A DNA stretch of 64,000 bases from an uncultured Pseudomonadales bacterium (GCA_958296195.1 OY282455.1:2232001-2296000), one strand, 5' to 3'; shown: positions 8,299 to 17,492, numbered from the stretch's first letter. Translations and numbers: made by a program. The notes: a model not told the origin generated them from the letters alone.

Positions 8299-10032
8299 AT
8301 GAAGCGGAAAACCCGACTTAGGCGCATTGTCAGTGGAAGCCGGCGCCTGCCGTTCGCGGCGGTCTTGGCGCTGCTGACGGCCTGTGATGGCCAGGCGCCG
8401 GCGCCCATGTCGGCGGATCGGCTTTGGGTGGGGGAGCACATCATCACTTTGGATGAGGCCCAGGCCGGCGCCACGGCGGTGGCTGTTAGGGGCGAGAGGA
8501 TTCTTTGGGTGGGCCGCCGGGAGGACTGGGCGGGGGAAGCGGCGCAGATCACTGAACTTGGCGAACGGGCGCTGCTGCCGGGGTTCATCGACGCCCACGG
8601 CCATCTGTCTTTCTCCGCCCGCAGGGCGCAGACCGCCAACGTCGCTTCGCCGCCGGTGGGCGCGGTGACCGCCATCCCTTCGTTGCAGGAGGTTTTGCGC
8701 ACCTACATGGCGGAGCGGGGCATCGCGCCGGGCGAATGGGTGGTCGGGGTTGGTTATGACGACTCCCTGCTCGAGGAGCGTCGCCATCCCAACCGGGACG
8801 ACCTTGACGCCGTTTCCGACCGCCATCCGATTGTCCTCATTCATGTCTCCGGGCATCTGGCCGCCATCAACAGCTTAGCGCTGCAGCGCCTTGGCGTAAC
8901 CGCCGAGACGCCGGACCCTGCGGGGGGCCTCATCCGGCGAAGGCCGGGCCGGCAGGTGCCCGATGGCGTTTTGGAGGAGACCGCCATGATGCCTCTGTTC
9001 CCGCAGTTTCTCGGCGGCAGCCTGCCGGCGGAGGATATTCAGGCGACGCTGCGCACCTACGCCAGCCACGGCGTCACCACAGTTCAAGACGGCGCCGCTT
9101 CGCTGGCTGATTATGAACGGTTCGTCGAAGTGGCTGGAGAGGAAGGCTTGCCGCTTGACGTAACGGTTTACCCAAGTGTGGCGTCGGCAGAGTTTCAGTT
9201 GCCCTTGGAGGCGCCGCTTGGCGAGTATCGAGATCGGGTCAAGCTGGCTGGCGTCAAGCTCATTCTGGACGGTTCCCCGCAAGGCAAAACCGCCTACTTG
9301 AGCAAGCCGTACTTCGTGCCGCCGCCCGGCCAGTCACCCGACTATCGCGGCTATCCGATCATGCCGCAAGCAGCGGTGGACGCCTTGATCGCCCGCTTTG
9401 CCGGCACCGGCACACCCATGCTGGTGCATTGCAACGGCGATGCTGCTGCCGACATGCTGCTCAACGCGATGGAGCGGGCCGGCCGGGATGCGCCCTTGGG
9501 CGACCATCGCACGGTGATGATCCACGCCCAGACGGTGCGGGAGGACCAGTTGCAGCGCATGGCAGCGTTGGGAGTGCTGCCGTCCTTCTTTTCCGCCCAT
9601 GTCTTTTATTGGGGGGATTGGCATCGAGACTCGGTGCTGGGGCCGGAGCGGGCCGCCAACATCAGCCCAACCCGCTCCGCCTTGGCCCAAGGTTTGGCGT
9701 TCACCCTGCATAACGATGCGCCAGTGGTGCCGCCGGACATGGTTCGCCTGCTCTGGGCCACGGTCAACCGCGTCACCCGCAGCGGCTACCTGCTGGGCCC
9801 GGAGCAGCGCATCCCAGTGCTGGAGGCTCTGCGGGCCGTCACCGTCAACGCCGCGCGGCAAGCCTTTGAGGAGTGCTGCAAGGGCAGCATCACCCCCGGC
9901 AAACAGGCGGACTTGGTGGTGTTGTCCCGCAATCCCTTGCCGATGCCGCCGCAGGATCTTCTGGACCTGAAGGTGGTGGAGACCATTTCCCGAGGGACTT
10001 CCATCTTCGCTGCCGCCGATGGCGATGGCTAA
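8299..10032 (+). CDS. Lipoprotein amidohydrolase (YtcJ/amidohydrolase-3 type)
   Basis: A 577-residue metal-dependent hydrolase. The N-terminus is a lipoprotein signal (KRKTRLRR, a hydrophobic core, then LLTACDG), so lipidation at that Cys and anchoring in the envelope are expected. Next come ALLPGFIDAHGHLS (metal ligands HGH), GVTTVQDGA, KLILDGSPQGKTA, VHCNGDAAADM, MIHAQTV and FTLHNDAPVVPPD, in the order of the YtcJ-like amidohydrolase 3 subgroup. ATG 8299 is preferred over GTG 8281 because it begins the basic signal region. Substrates of this family are diverse (amides, ureas, N-acyl compounds) and not predictable here. GreB follows after three bases. Confidence 0.87.
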   Translation: MKRKTRLRRIVSGSRRLPFAAVLALLTACDGQAPAPMSADRLWVGEHIITLDEAQAGATAVAVRGERILWVGRREDWAGEAAQITELGERALLPGFIDAHGHLSFSARRAQTANVASPPVGAVTAIPSLQEVLRTYMAERGIAPGEWVVGVGYDDSLLEERRHPNRDDLDAVSDRHPIVLIHVSGHLAAINSLALQRLGVTAETPDPAGGLIRRRPGRQVPDGVLEETAMMPLFPQFLGGSLPAEDIQATLRTYASHGVTTVQDGAASLADYERFVEVAGEEGLPLDVTVYPSVASAEFQLPLEAPLGEYRDRVKLAGVKLILDGSPQGKTAYLSKPYFVPPPGQSPDYRGYPIMPQAAVDALIARFAGTGTPMLVHCNGDAAADMLLNAMERAGRDAPLGDHRTVMIHAQTVREDQLQRMAALGVLPSFFSAHVFYWGDWHRDSVLGPERAANISPTRSALAQGLAFTLHNDAPVVPPDMVRLLWATVNRVTRSGYLLGPEQRIPVLEALRAVTVNAARQAFEECCKGSITPGKQADLVVLSRNPLPMPPQDLLDLKVVETISRGTSIFAAADGDG

Positions 10033-10035
10033 TTG

Positions 10036-10653
10036 ATGCGTCCGCGGCGTCCCTCCCCTGAGCCGTCGCCCTATGTCACCCGCGCCGGCTACGATGCCCT
10101 GCAGGCCGAGCTCAAGAATCTTTGGAAGCACACAAGGCCGGCGCTGGTGCAAAAGGTGGCTGAAGCGGCGGCTATGGGGGATCGCTCGGAGAACGCGGAG
10201 TACATCTACGGTAAAAAGCAGCTTCGGGAGACGGACCGCCGCATCGCCCACCTGTCCCGACGTTTGGATCAGCTCAAGGTGGTGGAGCGGGCGCCGCCGG
10301 ACCGCTCCAGAGTGTTCTTTGGCGCCCATGTGGAGTTGGCCCGAACTCGAGGCGCGTGCGCGGTTGCAGCCGGCCCCGCTGCCGATTCAGAGGCACACAG
10401 AGAAAGCCCCACAATCGACGCCGTGCAAACTAGCTGCGAAGACGCCGGCGCCGTTCGCCGCTATCAGTTGGTCGGCCCCGACGAAGCGGACGCCGCCGCC
10501 GGCCGCCTCAGCATCGATTCCCCCGTGGCTCGCTCCCTGCTGCGCAAGCAAACGGGGGCGCTGGTCTCCATCGGCGGCGAAACCTGGCGTCTTGTCGCCG
10601 TCCGCTATGGGGAGAACTGCCCGTCACGCGGCGGCTATGCGGGTATCCTCTAG
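10036..10653 (+). CDS. greB: Transcription elongation factor GreB with an insertion
   Basis: A GreA/GreB cleavage factor that enters the secondary channel of RNA polymerase and rescues backtracked complexes. [18 protein letters not shown], the tip acidic segment [17 protein letters not shown] and the second helix [20 protein letters not shown] identify the GreB coiled coil; VFFGAHVEL and [16 protein letters not shown] mark the C-terminal FKBP-like domain. At 205 residues it is longer than the usual 158-170: about 30 extra residues rich in Ala and Ser sit between VFFGAHVEL and YQLVGPDEA (residues about 100-135), with a short extra tail. ATG 10036 is used rather than TTG 10033. Closely follows the amidohydrolase gene. 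Confidence 0.88.
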   Translation: MRPRRPSPEPSPYVTRAGYDALQAELKNLWKHTRPALVQKVAEAAAMGDRSENAEYIYGKKQLRETDRRIAHLSRRLDQLKVVERAPPDRSRVFFGAHVELARTRGACAVAAGPAADSEAHRESPTIDAVQTSCEDAGAVRRYQLVGPDEADAAAGRLSIDSPVARSLLRKQTGALVSIGGETWRLVAVRYGENCPSRGGYAGIL

Positions 10654-10679
10654 TGCTTCCGCAGCAAAAGCGCCCCCAC

Positions 10680-11957
10680 ATGAATGCGTTGACCCTGCAA
10701 CCCATAAAGTCGCTATCGGGCGAGGTGCGACTGCCCGGCTCCAAGAGCATCTCCAACCGAGCGCTGCTGCTGGCCGCCTTGGCCAAGGGTGACTCCCGCA
10801 TCCTTAATCTGCTGGACAGCGAGGACACCCGCCTCATGCGCCGCGCCCTCGAAGCCTTGGGTGTGTCGATGGCGCAGCAGGACGACGCGTGGCTGGTCAA
10901 AGGCGTTGGCGGACCGCTGGTGAACGACGACCGCAAGGCCGAACTGAATCTGGGCTTGGCCGGCACGGCGCTGCGTCCCTTAACGGCGGCCTTGACCTTG
11001 GGCAGAGGGGAATTCGTGCTCGACGGCAACCGACGCATGCGCGAACGGCCCATCGGCCATCTAGTCGATGCGCTGAACCGTCTGGATGCGGACATCGGCT
11101 ATGTCGGAGAGGCGGGGTATCCGCCGGTTCGGGTGCGCGGGCGCAGCTTGGCAGGGGGCGCCACCTCAATCGACGGCAGTCTGTCCAGTCAGTTCCTCAC
11201 GGCTTTGCTGCTCGCTGCGCCCTTGGCTCGTGAACCTGTGCAGGTCGATGTGGTGGGTACACTGGTTTCGAAGCCCTACATCGACGTCACCTTGGACCTG
11301 ATGGCGAGGTTTGGCGCATCAGTCGGCAATGAGAACTATCGCCGCTTCATCGTCGCCAATGGCGGCTACCGCTCCTGCGGCGACTATTTGGTGGAAGGGG
11401 ACGCTTCCTCCGCAAGCTACTTCCTAGCCGCCGGCGCCATTGCCGGGCAGGGTGTTCGAGTGCATGGCATGGGCCGCGACAGCATCCAGGGCGACGTCGC
11501 CTTTGCCGACGTGCTGGCTTCCATGGGTGCGCGAGTGGAGCGGCGGGCGACGAGCATCTCGGTCAGGCCGGGCCGCTTGATTGGCATTGCAGCGGACCTG
11601 AACCAGATCCCCGATGCGGCCATGACCATTGCCGTGCTGGCGCTGTTCGCCAAGGGCCGAACGCGCATCGCCAACGTCGCCAACTGGCGCATCAAGGAGA
11701 CCGACCGCCTAGCCGCCATGGCCCGGGAACTGCGCAAGCTGGGCGCCAAGGTGGAAGAAGGGTCGGACTACTTGATCATCGACCCGCCGGCCCGCCTGCA
11801 AGCAGCCGCCATCGACACCTACGGCGACCATCGCATGGCCATGTGCTTCTCCCTAGCCGCCCTCGGCGGCGTTCCGGTCACCATCAAGGATCCAGACTGC
11901 GTGGCGAAGACCTTTCCCGACTACTTTGAGAAGTTCCTAGCGCTCGCGGATGATTGA
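10680..11957 (+). CDS. aroA: 3-phosphoshikimate 1-carboxyvinyltransferase (EPSP synthase)
   Basis: A 425-residue cytoplasmic enzyme of the shikimate pathway that joins phosphoenolpyruvate to shikimate 3-phosphate. Motifs in order: [18 protein letters not shown] (about residues 22-39), [35 protein letters not shown], the substrate loop [49 protein letters not shown] and [18 protein letters not shown]. The [10 protein letters not shown] segment has the class I arrangement. The start is ATG 10680, 27 bases past the GreB stop; nine upstream codons starting with GTG are not conserved. Likely cotranscribed with greB. Confidence 0.96.
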   Translation: MNALTLQPIKSLSGEVRLPGSKSISNRALLLAALAKGDSRILNLLDSEDTRLMRRALEALGVSMAQQDDAWLVKGVGGPLVNDDRKAELNLGLAGTALRPLTAALTLGRGEFVLDGNRRMRERPIGHLVDALNRLDADIGYVGEAGYPPVRVRGRSLAGGATSIDGSLSSQFLTALLLAAPLAREPVQVDVVGTLVSKPYIDVTLDLMARFGASVGNENYRRFIVANGGYRSCGDYLVEGDASSASYFLAAGAIAGQGVRVHGMGRDSIQGDVAFADVLASMGARVERRATSISVRPGRLIGIAADLNQIPDAAMTIAVLALFAKGRTRIANVANWRIKETDRLAAMARELRKLGAKVEEGSDYLIIDPPARLQAAAIDTYGDHRMAMCFSLAALGGVPVTIKDPDCVAKTFPDYFEKFLALADD

Positions 11958-12200
11958 ACTTCCGCCCCCGCAGTTGCACTCTTTGCGCCAAGCGCACGAC
12001 GGTGCGGGAAGCCCTAGTTTTTCCCTGATTTCATTGCAGTGGGGTTCGTGCTTCTCGATGCTTGGATTCGCCGCGCAGATTCGATGGCGCAGGGGGTGGG
12101 AATGGAGTATCTTCGTCGGCCGGTGGGCGGCTTGGCAAGCGGTGGTGGGAGGCTTCGCCGCGACGCTTCCAAGGTTGTGGAAAAAGTGGGGACTAACCAA

Positions 12201-12812
12201 TTGAAAAAGAATGGCAGCTTTTTGTGGCGCAAGGGTTTTGGCGCGGTTTTCGGGCTGGCGTTGCTGGCGCTTTTTCCGGCTGCGGCCACAGCCGCCGAGG
12301 CGGATCTGGACGCTCGCATTCAAGCCGCCCTGGCAAGGCTGCAGGAGCGGGACAGGGCCGCACGGGAGGCGCTTGAGCTGGCCAAGGGTGTGCTCGTCTT
12401 TCCCAATGTGGTCAAGGCCGGGTTCGGAGTGGGCGGCGCCATTGGCGAAGGAGCGCTGCTCATTGACGAGCAAACCGTGCAGTATTACCGCACCACCAAG
12501 GCGTCCATCGGCTTTCAGATCGGCGTTCAGGCGCGCAGCGAGGTCATCGTGTTTCTGACAGAGGCGGCGCTCAACCATTTCCGCGCCAGCAGCGGCTGGG
12601 AAGCCGGCGTTGACGGCAGCATCGCCATAGCCGAGTTCGGCGCCGTGCGGGACATCGACACCAACAACACCCAACAACCCATTGTCGGCTTCGTTTTCGG
12701 CAGCCAAGGCCTGATGTACGACCTCTCGTTGGCCGGCTCCAAGTACTGGAAAATCAAGAAGAAGGAAACTGGCGGTGAGAACGGTGAGGCCGCCGGCGAC
12801 GCCTCGGGCTAG
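12201..12812 (+). CDS. SYLF (Ysc84) domain lipid-binding protein, exported
   Basis: A roughly 203-residue protein with an N-terminal signal peptide (KKNGSFLWRKGF then a hydrophobic core ending PAAATAAEA) and a SYLF/Ysc84 domain. The hallmark is AKGVLVFPNVVKAGFGVGG followed by GEGALL, YRTTKASIGFQIGVQARSE, VDGSIAIAEFGA and VGFVFGSQGLMYDLSLAGSK. SYLF proteins bind membrane lipids, and bacterial members are periplasmic with no settled role. The start is uncertain: TTG 12201 has GGGGA eight bases upstream, GTG 12177 is an alternative, and longer ATG starts would precede the signal peptide by 50 residues. Lies 243 bases after aroA. Confidence 0.85.
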   Translation: MKKNGSFLWRKGFGAVFGLALLALFPAAATAAEADLDARIQAALARLQERDRAAREALELAKGVLVFPNVVKAGFGVGGAIGEGALLIDEQTVQYYRTTKASIGFQIGVQARSEVIVFLTEAALNHFRASSGWEAGVDGSIAIAEFGAVRDIDTNNTQQPIVGFVFGSQGLMYDLSLAGSKYWKIKKKETGGENGEAAGDASG

Positions 12813-12829
12813 GCAAGGGTTCGCCTTGC
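12813..12829 (+). terminator. Short hairpin after the SYLF gene
   Basis: GCAAGG (12813-12818), a five-base loop GTTCG, then CCTTGC (12824-12829), directly behind the SYLF stop and followed by TTC. It lies in the gap between two convergent genes. The stem is short and the T-run is poor, so function as a terminator is only plausible. Confidence 0.35.
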
Positions 12830-12856
12830 TTCACCATCGGCGAGGCGCGAGCTTGG

Positions 12857-14383
12857 CTAGCGAGGGGTGTCCGCCACTAGCCCCTTGACCAAGGCGGTGC
12901 CGAGCAGCGCGAACACCAGCAGCAGGGGCACCGAGGTCACCACCACCGCGGACTGCAGGGAGACAAGCCCACCCACATAGACCAGCGAAATCGGCAGGCC
13001 GCCGAGGGCGAAGGCCCAGAACACCCGGTGCCAGCGAGCGGGATGGGCGTGGGTGGGTAAAGACCTAGTGGCGCTGGACGCCAACACATAGGCGGCGCTG
13101 TCGTAGCTGGTGGCGCTGAAGATGATGCAGATCGTCACGAATAGGATCATCAGGAAGCCTCCGGCGCTCAAGGCGTCCAGCACCTGCACAACCGCCTGCG
13201 GCCCCTGCCCGTCAGCCACCAAAGCCAGCACCGGCGTCTGCCCAGCCACCTCTTGATGGTGGGCGGCGCCGCCTAGCACGAGGAAGAACAGCGTACAGCC
13301 CAAGGTGCCGTAGCCGATGGTGCCCAGCACCACCTCCTTAATGGTGCGCCCTCGGGATATCTTGGTGATGAACATGCCCATGAAGGGGCCCAGGGCCAGC
13401 CACCAAGCCCAGTAGAAGACGGTCCAGTTTTCGTCGAAGCTCGATGAGTTGGAGGGGTCTATCCAGATGCTCATGGGGACGAAATTGAGCAGCGTGTGGG
13501 CGAGGCTGGCGGCGCTCAGCTCCAGGATGTGCCCGGTGGGGCCAACAGCGAATACGATGAACAAAAGCATCAAGGCGAGGCCGACGTTGATGACGCTGAG
13601 CCGCTTGATGCCGGCTTCCAAGCCGACGTAAACGCTGAAGGCGAAAAGGCTGGTGATGATGGCGATGACCACCAGGTCCAACAGGAAGGTTGGTTCGATG
13701 TCCAGCAAATTCGTCAATCCCGCGCCAATCATCTGAATGGCCAAGCCGACGCCGGTGGTGACCGCGCCGAGCACCCCCACCATGAACAGCAAGTCCACGC
13801 AGCGCCCCGCCCAACCTTCGGTGTGGCGCCCCAAGGCGGCTTGGCAGGCGGTGCTCAGGCGCAGCACGGGTATGCGGCGCACATGGTAGGCGTAGGCGAT
13901 GGCCACGCCGGGCAGGCAGTAGAGCGCCCAACCGATGAAGCCCCAGTGGAAGATGGGGTAGGCCGTGGCCCAGCGGGTGGCTTCCGGCGTTCCGGGTGCG
14001 CCGCCGAAAGGCAGCTCCGCATAGTAGTGCGCCCACTCCACCGTGCCCCAATAGAGCACGCTGGTGCCGATGCCCCCGCAAAACAGCATGGACGCCCAGC
14101 TAAAGGACGAGTACTCCGGTGCCGCGCCCTTGCCTAGCACCACCTTGCCGAAGCGGCTGAACGCCAAATAGAGCAAGAACAGCAGCACCCCCAGGGCGCC
14201 GAGCAGATAGACCGGGCCAAGGCCGTGGGTGACCGCGGCGAAGGCCGCGGCGAGCGCCTCCTTGCCCGCGGCTGGGAACAGCATCAACGGTAGGCAGACC
14301 AACAGGATGCCGACAGCACCGGCGCCGAAAATGAACCAATCTATGTTGGCGCCCGAATCGGTTGGCGGCCGGCCGTTCCTCAT
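12857..14383 (-). CDS. BCCT family betaine/carnitine/choline transporter
   Basis: A 508-residue inner-membrane transporter with about twelve hydrophobic segments, importing quaternary ammonium or related osmolytes (glycine betaine, choline, carnitine, DMSP or ectoine). The family core is visible as FSWASMLFCGGIGTSVLYWG (TM3 region) and ENWTVFYWAWWLALGPFMGM, the Trp-rich TM8 signature that lines the substrate site, followed by FITKISRGRTIKEV and SATSYDSAAYVLASSATR. Its N-terminus is short, and the C-terminus ends soon after the last span, so a long osmosensory tail as in BetP is absent. ATGA overlap with ogt means the two are translated as a pair. Confidence 0.92.
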   Translation of the reverse strand: MRNGRPPTDSGANIDWFIFGAGAVGILLVCLPLMLFPAAGKEALAAAFAAVTHGLGPVYLLGALGVLLFLLYLAFSRFGKVVLGKGAAPEYSSFSWASMLFCGGIGTSVLYWGTVEWAHYYAELPFGGAPGTPEATRWATAYPIFHWGFIGWALYCLPGVAIAYAYHVRRIPVLRLSTACQAALGRHTEGWAGRCVDLLFMVGVLGAVTTGVGLAIQMIGAGLTNLLDIEPTFLLDLVVIAIITSLFAFSVYVGLEAGIKRLSVINVGLALMLLFIVFAVGPTGHILELSAASLAHTLLNFVPMSIWIDPSNSSSFDENWTVFYWAWWLALGPFMGMFITKISRGRTIKEVVLGTIGYGTLGCTLFFLVLGGAAHHQEVAGQTPVLALVADGQGPQAVVQVLDALSAGGFLMILFVTICIIFSATSYDSAAYVLASSATRSLPTHAHPARWHRVFWAFALGGLPISLVYVGGLVSLQSAVVVTSVPLLLVFALLGTALVKGLVADTPR

Positions 14384-14859
14384 GCCGCCGCCGCTTCGGC
14401 TTCAAGGCGCAGCAGCGTTCGTTTGGTCTCAAGGCCGCCGCCGAAGCCGGTGAGCGAACCGTCGCTGCCGATGACCCGATGGCAGGGGATGATGATGGGA
14501 ATGGGATTGCCGGCGTTGGCGGCGCCAACAGCGCGCACCGCCTTGGGCTGGCCGATGGCGGCGGCGATGTCCTTGTAGCTGCGCGTCTCGCCGTAGGGAA
14601 TGGCTTGCAGCGCCTCCAGCACCTTGCGCTGAAAGGGTGTGCCCCTAGGCGCCAAGGGCAGGTCGAAGGTGCGCCGCCGGCGCGTGAAGTACTCCTCCAG
14701 CTGCAGTAGGGCTTGGGAGAAGGGAGCGTCCGCGGCTTCCCATTCCGCCTCCGGTGCCTTGGCCTGATTGCCGGAGGGAAACACAAGCAGCTCCAGGGCG
14801 CCGCCGCGCCCGGCCAGCAGCAGGGAGCCTACGGGGCTGTTGCAATAGGTGTAGTGCAT
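14380..14859 (-). CDS. ogt: Methylated-DNA--protein-cysteine methyltransferase
   Basis: A 159-residue suicide DNA-repair enzyme that removes O6-methyl from guanine (and O4-methyl from thymine) onto its active Cys. GETRSYKDIAAAIGQPKAVRAV is the DNA-binding helix-turn-helix region, and IIIPCHRVIGSDGSLTGFGG holds the acceptor Cys in PCHRV. There is an N-terminal domain but no Ada-type regulatory extension. The stop overlaps the start of the BCCT gene (ATGA). Function of this pairing is unclear and is probably just an operon of convenience. Confidence 0.94.
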   Translation of the reverse strand: MHYTYCNSPVGSLLLAGRGGALELLVFPSGNQAKAPEAEWEAADAPFSQALLQLEEYFTRRRRTFDLPLAPRGTPFQRKVLEALQAIPYGETRSYKDIAAAIGQPKAVRAVGAANAGNPIPIIIPCHRVIGSDGSLTGFGGGLETKRTLLRLEAEAAAA

Positions 14860-15320
14860 TGGGAGTTGCTCCTATGTTCTGGTTGCGGGGATCGCCGTGG
14901 CTACGCTGCTCCATCGGCAGGTTGCTGAAAAGGGCTGGGCGTCTGGGCCGAGACTTCGTTCATGCGTCGTCATTGGGCTGGTGGAAAACAGGCGGCGCCA
15001 AAAAACGTCCGCTGCGCCACTATAACCCGTTGTTCCCCAAAATGCCCGCCGCATGGTGCAGCCGCCCCTGCCGGCTAAGCGCTTCAGTTCGATTCAATGG
15101 TGCCGCGTCCGCAGTCCCTAAGCCAGAAATTGCCTTAAAAGAATTGGTCGTGGAGAATTTGGCTGCCGTTGAGGGTCGCCCGCAGCAGTTTGCCTGTGCG
15201 GGAACCGGGGTGCTATCCTGCCGGCATGGGCAAGGCATTTGCGGCGGTCTTCGGCGTTGGCTTGGTTCTGGCTAGACCGAATTGAAGGCTATGGCTTGGA
15301 TTCAACATCAGGAACTCATC
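14860..15320. other. Divergent intergenic region
   Basis: 461 bases between ogt (leftward) and the MBL hydrolase gene (rightward). The long open frame crossing it on the plus strand is Arg/Ala-rich and overlaps ogt, so I treat it as spurious. A 19-codon frame at about 15225-15284 (MGKAFAAVFGVGLVL...) is too short to support. No clear promoter pair, hairpin or RNA seen. Confidence 0.55.
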
Positions 15321-15977
15321 ATGGAGCAGATCCAGATCGGCCCCATGCAGAACTTCACCTACCTGATCGGTTCGCGCTCCACTCGGGAAGTGGCCATCGT
15401 TGATCCGGCTTGGGACATCGACCGCCTGCTGCAGCACATTGCGGAGAAGGACTACCGGCTGACCAGTGCATTAGTGACCCACTACCACCCAGACCACATC
15501 GGCGGCTCGTTCGCCAACAATCAAATCGAGGGCTTGGCCGAACTGATGGAGAAGCACCCGGTCAAGGCTTACGCCCACAAGCAGGAGGCCGCCGGCGTCG
15601 CCAAGGTCACCGGGCTTTCGGCCAGCGACATCGCTGCGGTGGACTCCGGGGACACCCTAAGGGTCGGCACAGTGGAGGTGGAGTTCCTGCACACGCCGGG
15701 CCATACCCCCGGCTCGCAGTGCTTCCGCATCAAGAACACCTTGGTTTCGGGGGACACTCTGTTCATCAACGGCTGCGGGCGGGTGGATTTGCCCGGCTCC
15801 AACTCCGAGGACATGTACCACAGCCTGCAAAAGCTCAAGAGCCTGCCGGAGGACACCCTGCTGCTGCCGGGGCACAACTACGGCGGCGCACCCAACGCCA
15901 CCTTGGGGGAGACCCGCAAGCAGAACACCTATCTGGCGGTGCAGGATATGCAGACTTGGCGGATGTTTATGGGCTGA
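15321..15977 (+). CDS. MBL-fold metallo-hydrolase, glyoxalase II-like
   Basis: A 218-residue metallo-beta-lactamase-fold hydrolase. The zinc-binding motif is THYHPDHIGG (about residues 54-63), with further ligands in HTPGHTPGSQ, SGDTLF and the C-terminal LLPGHNYGG. The N-terminal QIGPMQNFTYLIGS and the SGDTLFINGCGRVDLPGS segment are typical of glyoxalase II-like and persulfide-dioxygenase-related proteins, so a thioester or sulfur substrate is possible but unproven. ATG 15321 has AGGAA seven bases upstream; upstream ATG 15291 would add ten non-conserved residues. Single gene flanked by long intergenic regions. Confidence 0.85.
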   Translation: MEQIQIGPMQNFTYLIGSRSTREVAIVDPAWDIDRLLQHIAEKDYRLTSALVTHYHPDHIGGSFANNQIEGLAELMEKHPVKAYAHKQEAAGVAKVTGLSASDIAAVDSGDTLRVGTVEVEFLHTPGHTPGSQCFRIKNTLVSGDTLFINGCGRVDLPGSNSEDMYHSLQKLKSLPEDTLLLPGHNYGGAPNATLGETRKQNTYLAVQDMQTWRMFMG

Positions 15978-16376
15978 CAAACCAAAGTAGAAATGTCCCC
16001 TTTCCTGTTCCCGAGCGGACGCTGCTGGATTCCCCCGAGGGCTGCGGGGCCGTTAACGGAGGGAGCAGAGGTCACGGCCCTCCGCAGTGCGCTCGTGTGG
16101 TCCACCTCCAAGGATGGTTCGGGGTGGGCTTCCAGTTCAGGTGCGCCTTGGCCCGGTCCCGTGCATGGCGGACGCTCCTTTCGTCCTCCACATGAAGGGA
16201 GAGCGGACCGCAGGCCGCACGCCCTCGCTCATAAATAGGGGTAAAAGAAAATCAAGGTGTACTGAAAACCTTGCGGGAAGCGGCTTTCTGAACAGCGCAA
16301 GTTCCGCCAATGCGCTTGGCCAATTGGTACGATTAGTCTGTGGATTCGCTTTGTTCCGGCCCGCAAAGTATTTTCC
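15978..16376. other. Intergenic region before the restriction-modification genes
   Basis: 399 bases. It begins directly after the MBL stop with AACCAAAGTAGAAATGTCCCC, which recalls the ends of some insertion sequences, but no transposase remnant can be confirmed. The last 120 bases are more AT-rich and hold a controller-box-like motif (listed separately). Frames in this interval are not credible as genes. Confidence 0.45.
16334..16345 (+). promoter_or_regulatory. Possible controller (C-box-like) operator
   Basis: AGTCTGTGGATT, 31 bases before the HTH-endonuclease start, resembles the centre of C-boxes (AGTC, a TG-containing spacer, then GACT or GATT) bound by controller proteins of restriction-modification systems. 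The outer half-sites are not clear, so the assignment rests on position and partial likeness only. Confidence 0.3.
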
Positions 16377-17492
16377 ATGAGCGGCAGCGATCGACAGGCT
16401 TTCGGCAGGAACGTTCGGCAGCGCCGTGAACTATTGGGGCTGAGCCAAGAAGGCCTTGCAGCAGCGGCGGGTTTAGATAGGTCGTACATCGGCGGTATTG
16501 AGCGTGGTGAGCGCAATCCCTCCCTTGCGGCGATTTTGCAATTGGCGACGGCGGTGGGAGTGCCTCCCTCTCATCTGTTCATTGGTTTAGGTGGGGGTGA
16601 CCCTACTGAACCTGACGGGAGGAACCAAATAGGGGTCACCGAATTAGAAAGAGGACTCACTATCCGATTCAAGTATGACAGGTATGATGCCAAGTATTGC
16701 CTCTCTAATGCTACCCGTAGTCAGTACGATGAAGTGGTCGCGGTGTTGCGAACGGGTCTTGCTGCGGAGGGACGTAGCGGGGATGCTGTAGCAAATGCAT
16801 TCATCCGGGCTACTAGGTTGTGGCCCGACGCCAACCCTTCTGATTTGTGGACATTTCTCATCAACCGCACCTATTGTGACCGCTCCAATCATCCCCACGT
16901 CAATGAGCGGCTGAACCTAGAGCAAAGTTGGAAGCGAACAAGCGGATGGGCATTGGAGCGTGTTCTGATTGAACACTACGGATCGTTTCTTAGGGAAAAT
17001 AACGTAACCATAACGACAGGCAACAAGGCCAAGAAAGAGTCGCTTCTAAGCGCTGTAGGCGACTCTAGAATCATTCCCGACAAGGCTGATATATTGATTT
17101 CCTATGCCGATAGCGGTGAAAAACTGCTAGGCGTTATCCATGTGAAAGCTAGCATTGCTGAGAGGCGCACTGACGATGTGCCGATGAGTCAAGCCTTGAT
17201 AGAGACAGGATATCTTTCCATATTTTGGACGATGGACTGTAAGAGCTTTCCATCGGCCAAGCCAGAAAATCGGGGCGAGTTCGGCGATGCTTCTGGCGAG
17301 CGTATAAGTGAAAAGAGGCGGGACTTCGAGGAGCATGGACACTTCTCCGCCTGCTTTTCGTACAACAGAAACACAAAACCAACACGAGGTGGAGATCGGG
17401 CAGCGCGGATATTTGTTTGCGACTTTAAAACTCCAGACGACCGTTTTGCGAAATTTCTGATTGACGCTCGGTCCCAACGCCTAGGGCGCTAA
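16377..17492 (+). CDS. XRE-type HTH fused to a BsaWI-like type II restriction endonuclease
   Basis: A 371-residue protein in two parts. Residues about 8-66 (FGRNVRQRRELLGLSQEGLA through RNPSLAAILQLATAVGVPP) are a complete XRE/Cro helix-turn-helix like the controller (C) proteins of restriction systems. The rest resembles BsaWI-type endonucleases: SGWALERVLIEHYGSFLRE, then PDKADILIS, and LLGVIHVKASIAERRTDDVP, the D...xVK arrangement of a PD-(D/E)XK nuclease, then KRRDFEEHGHFSACFSYN. BsaWI cuts WCCGGW; the specificity here is inference. It converges on the methyltransferase gene and overlaps it by 68 bases. GC content near 50 percent differs from the neighbours, pointing to horizontal acquisition. 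No ribosome binding site is visible, as in many leaderless C genes. Confidence 0.82.
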   Translation: MSGSDRQAFGRNVRQRRELLGLSQEGLAAAAGLDRSYIGGIERGERNPSLAAILQLATAVGVPPSHLFIGLGGGDPTEPDGRNQIGVTELERGLTIRFKYDRYDAKYCLSNATRSQYDEVVAVLRTGLAAEGRSGDAVANAFIRATRLWPDANPSDLWTFLINRTYCDRSNHPHVNERLNLEQSWKRTSGWALERVLIEHYGSFLRENNVTITTGNKAKKESLLSAVGDSRIIPDKADILISYADSGEKLLGVIHVKASIAERRTDDVPMSQALIETGYLSIFWTMDCKSFPSAKPENRGEFGDASGERISEKRRDFEEHGHFSACFSYNRNTKPTRGGDRAARIFVCDFKTPDDRFAKFLIDARSQRLGR

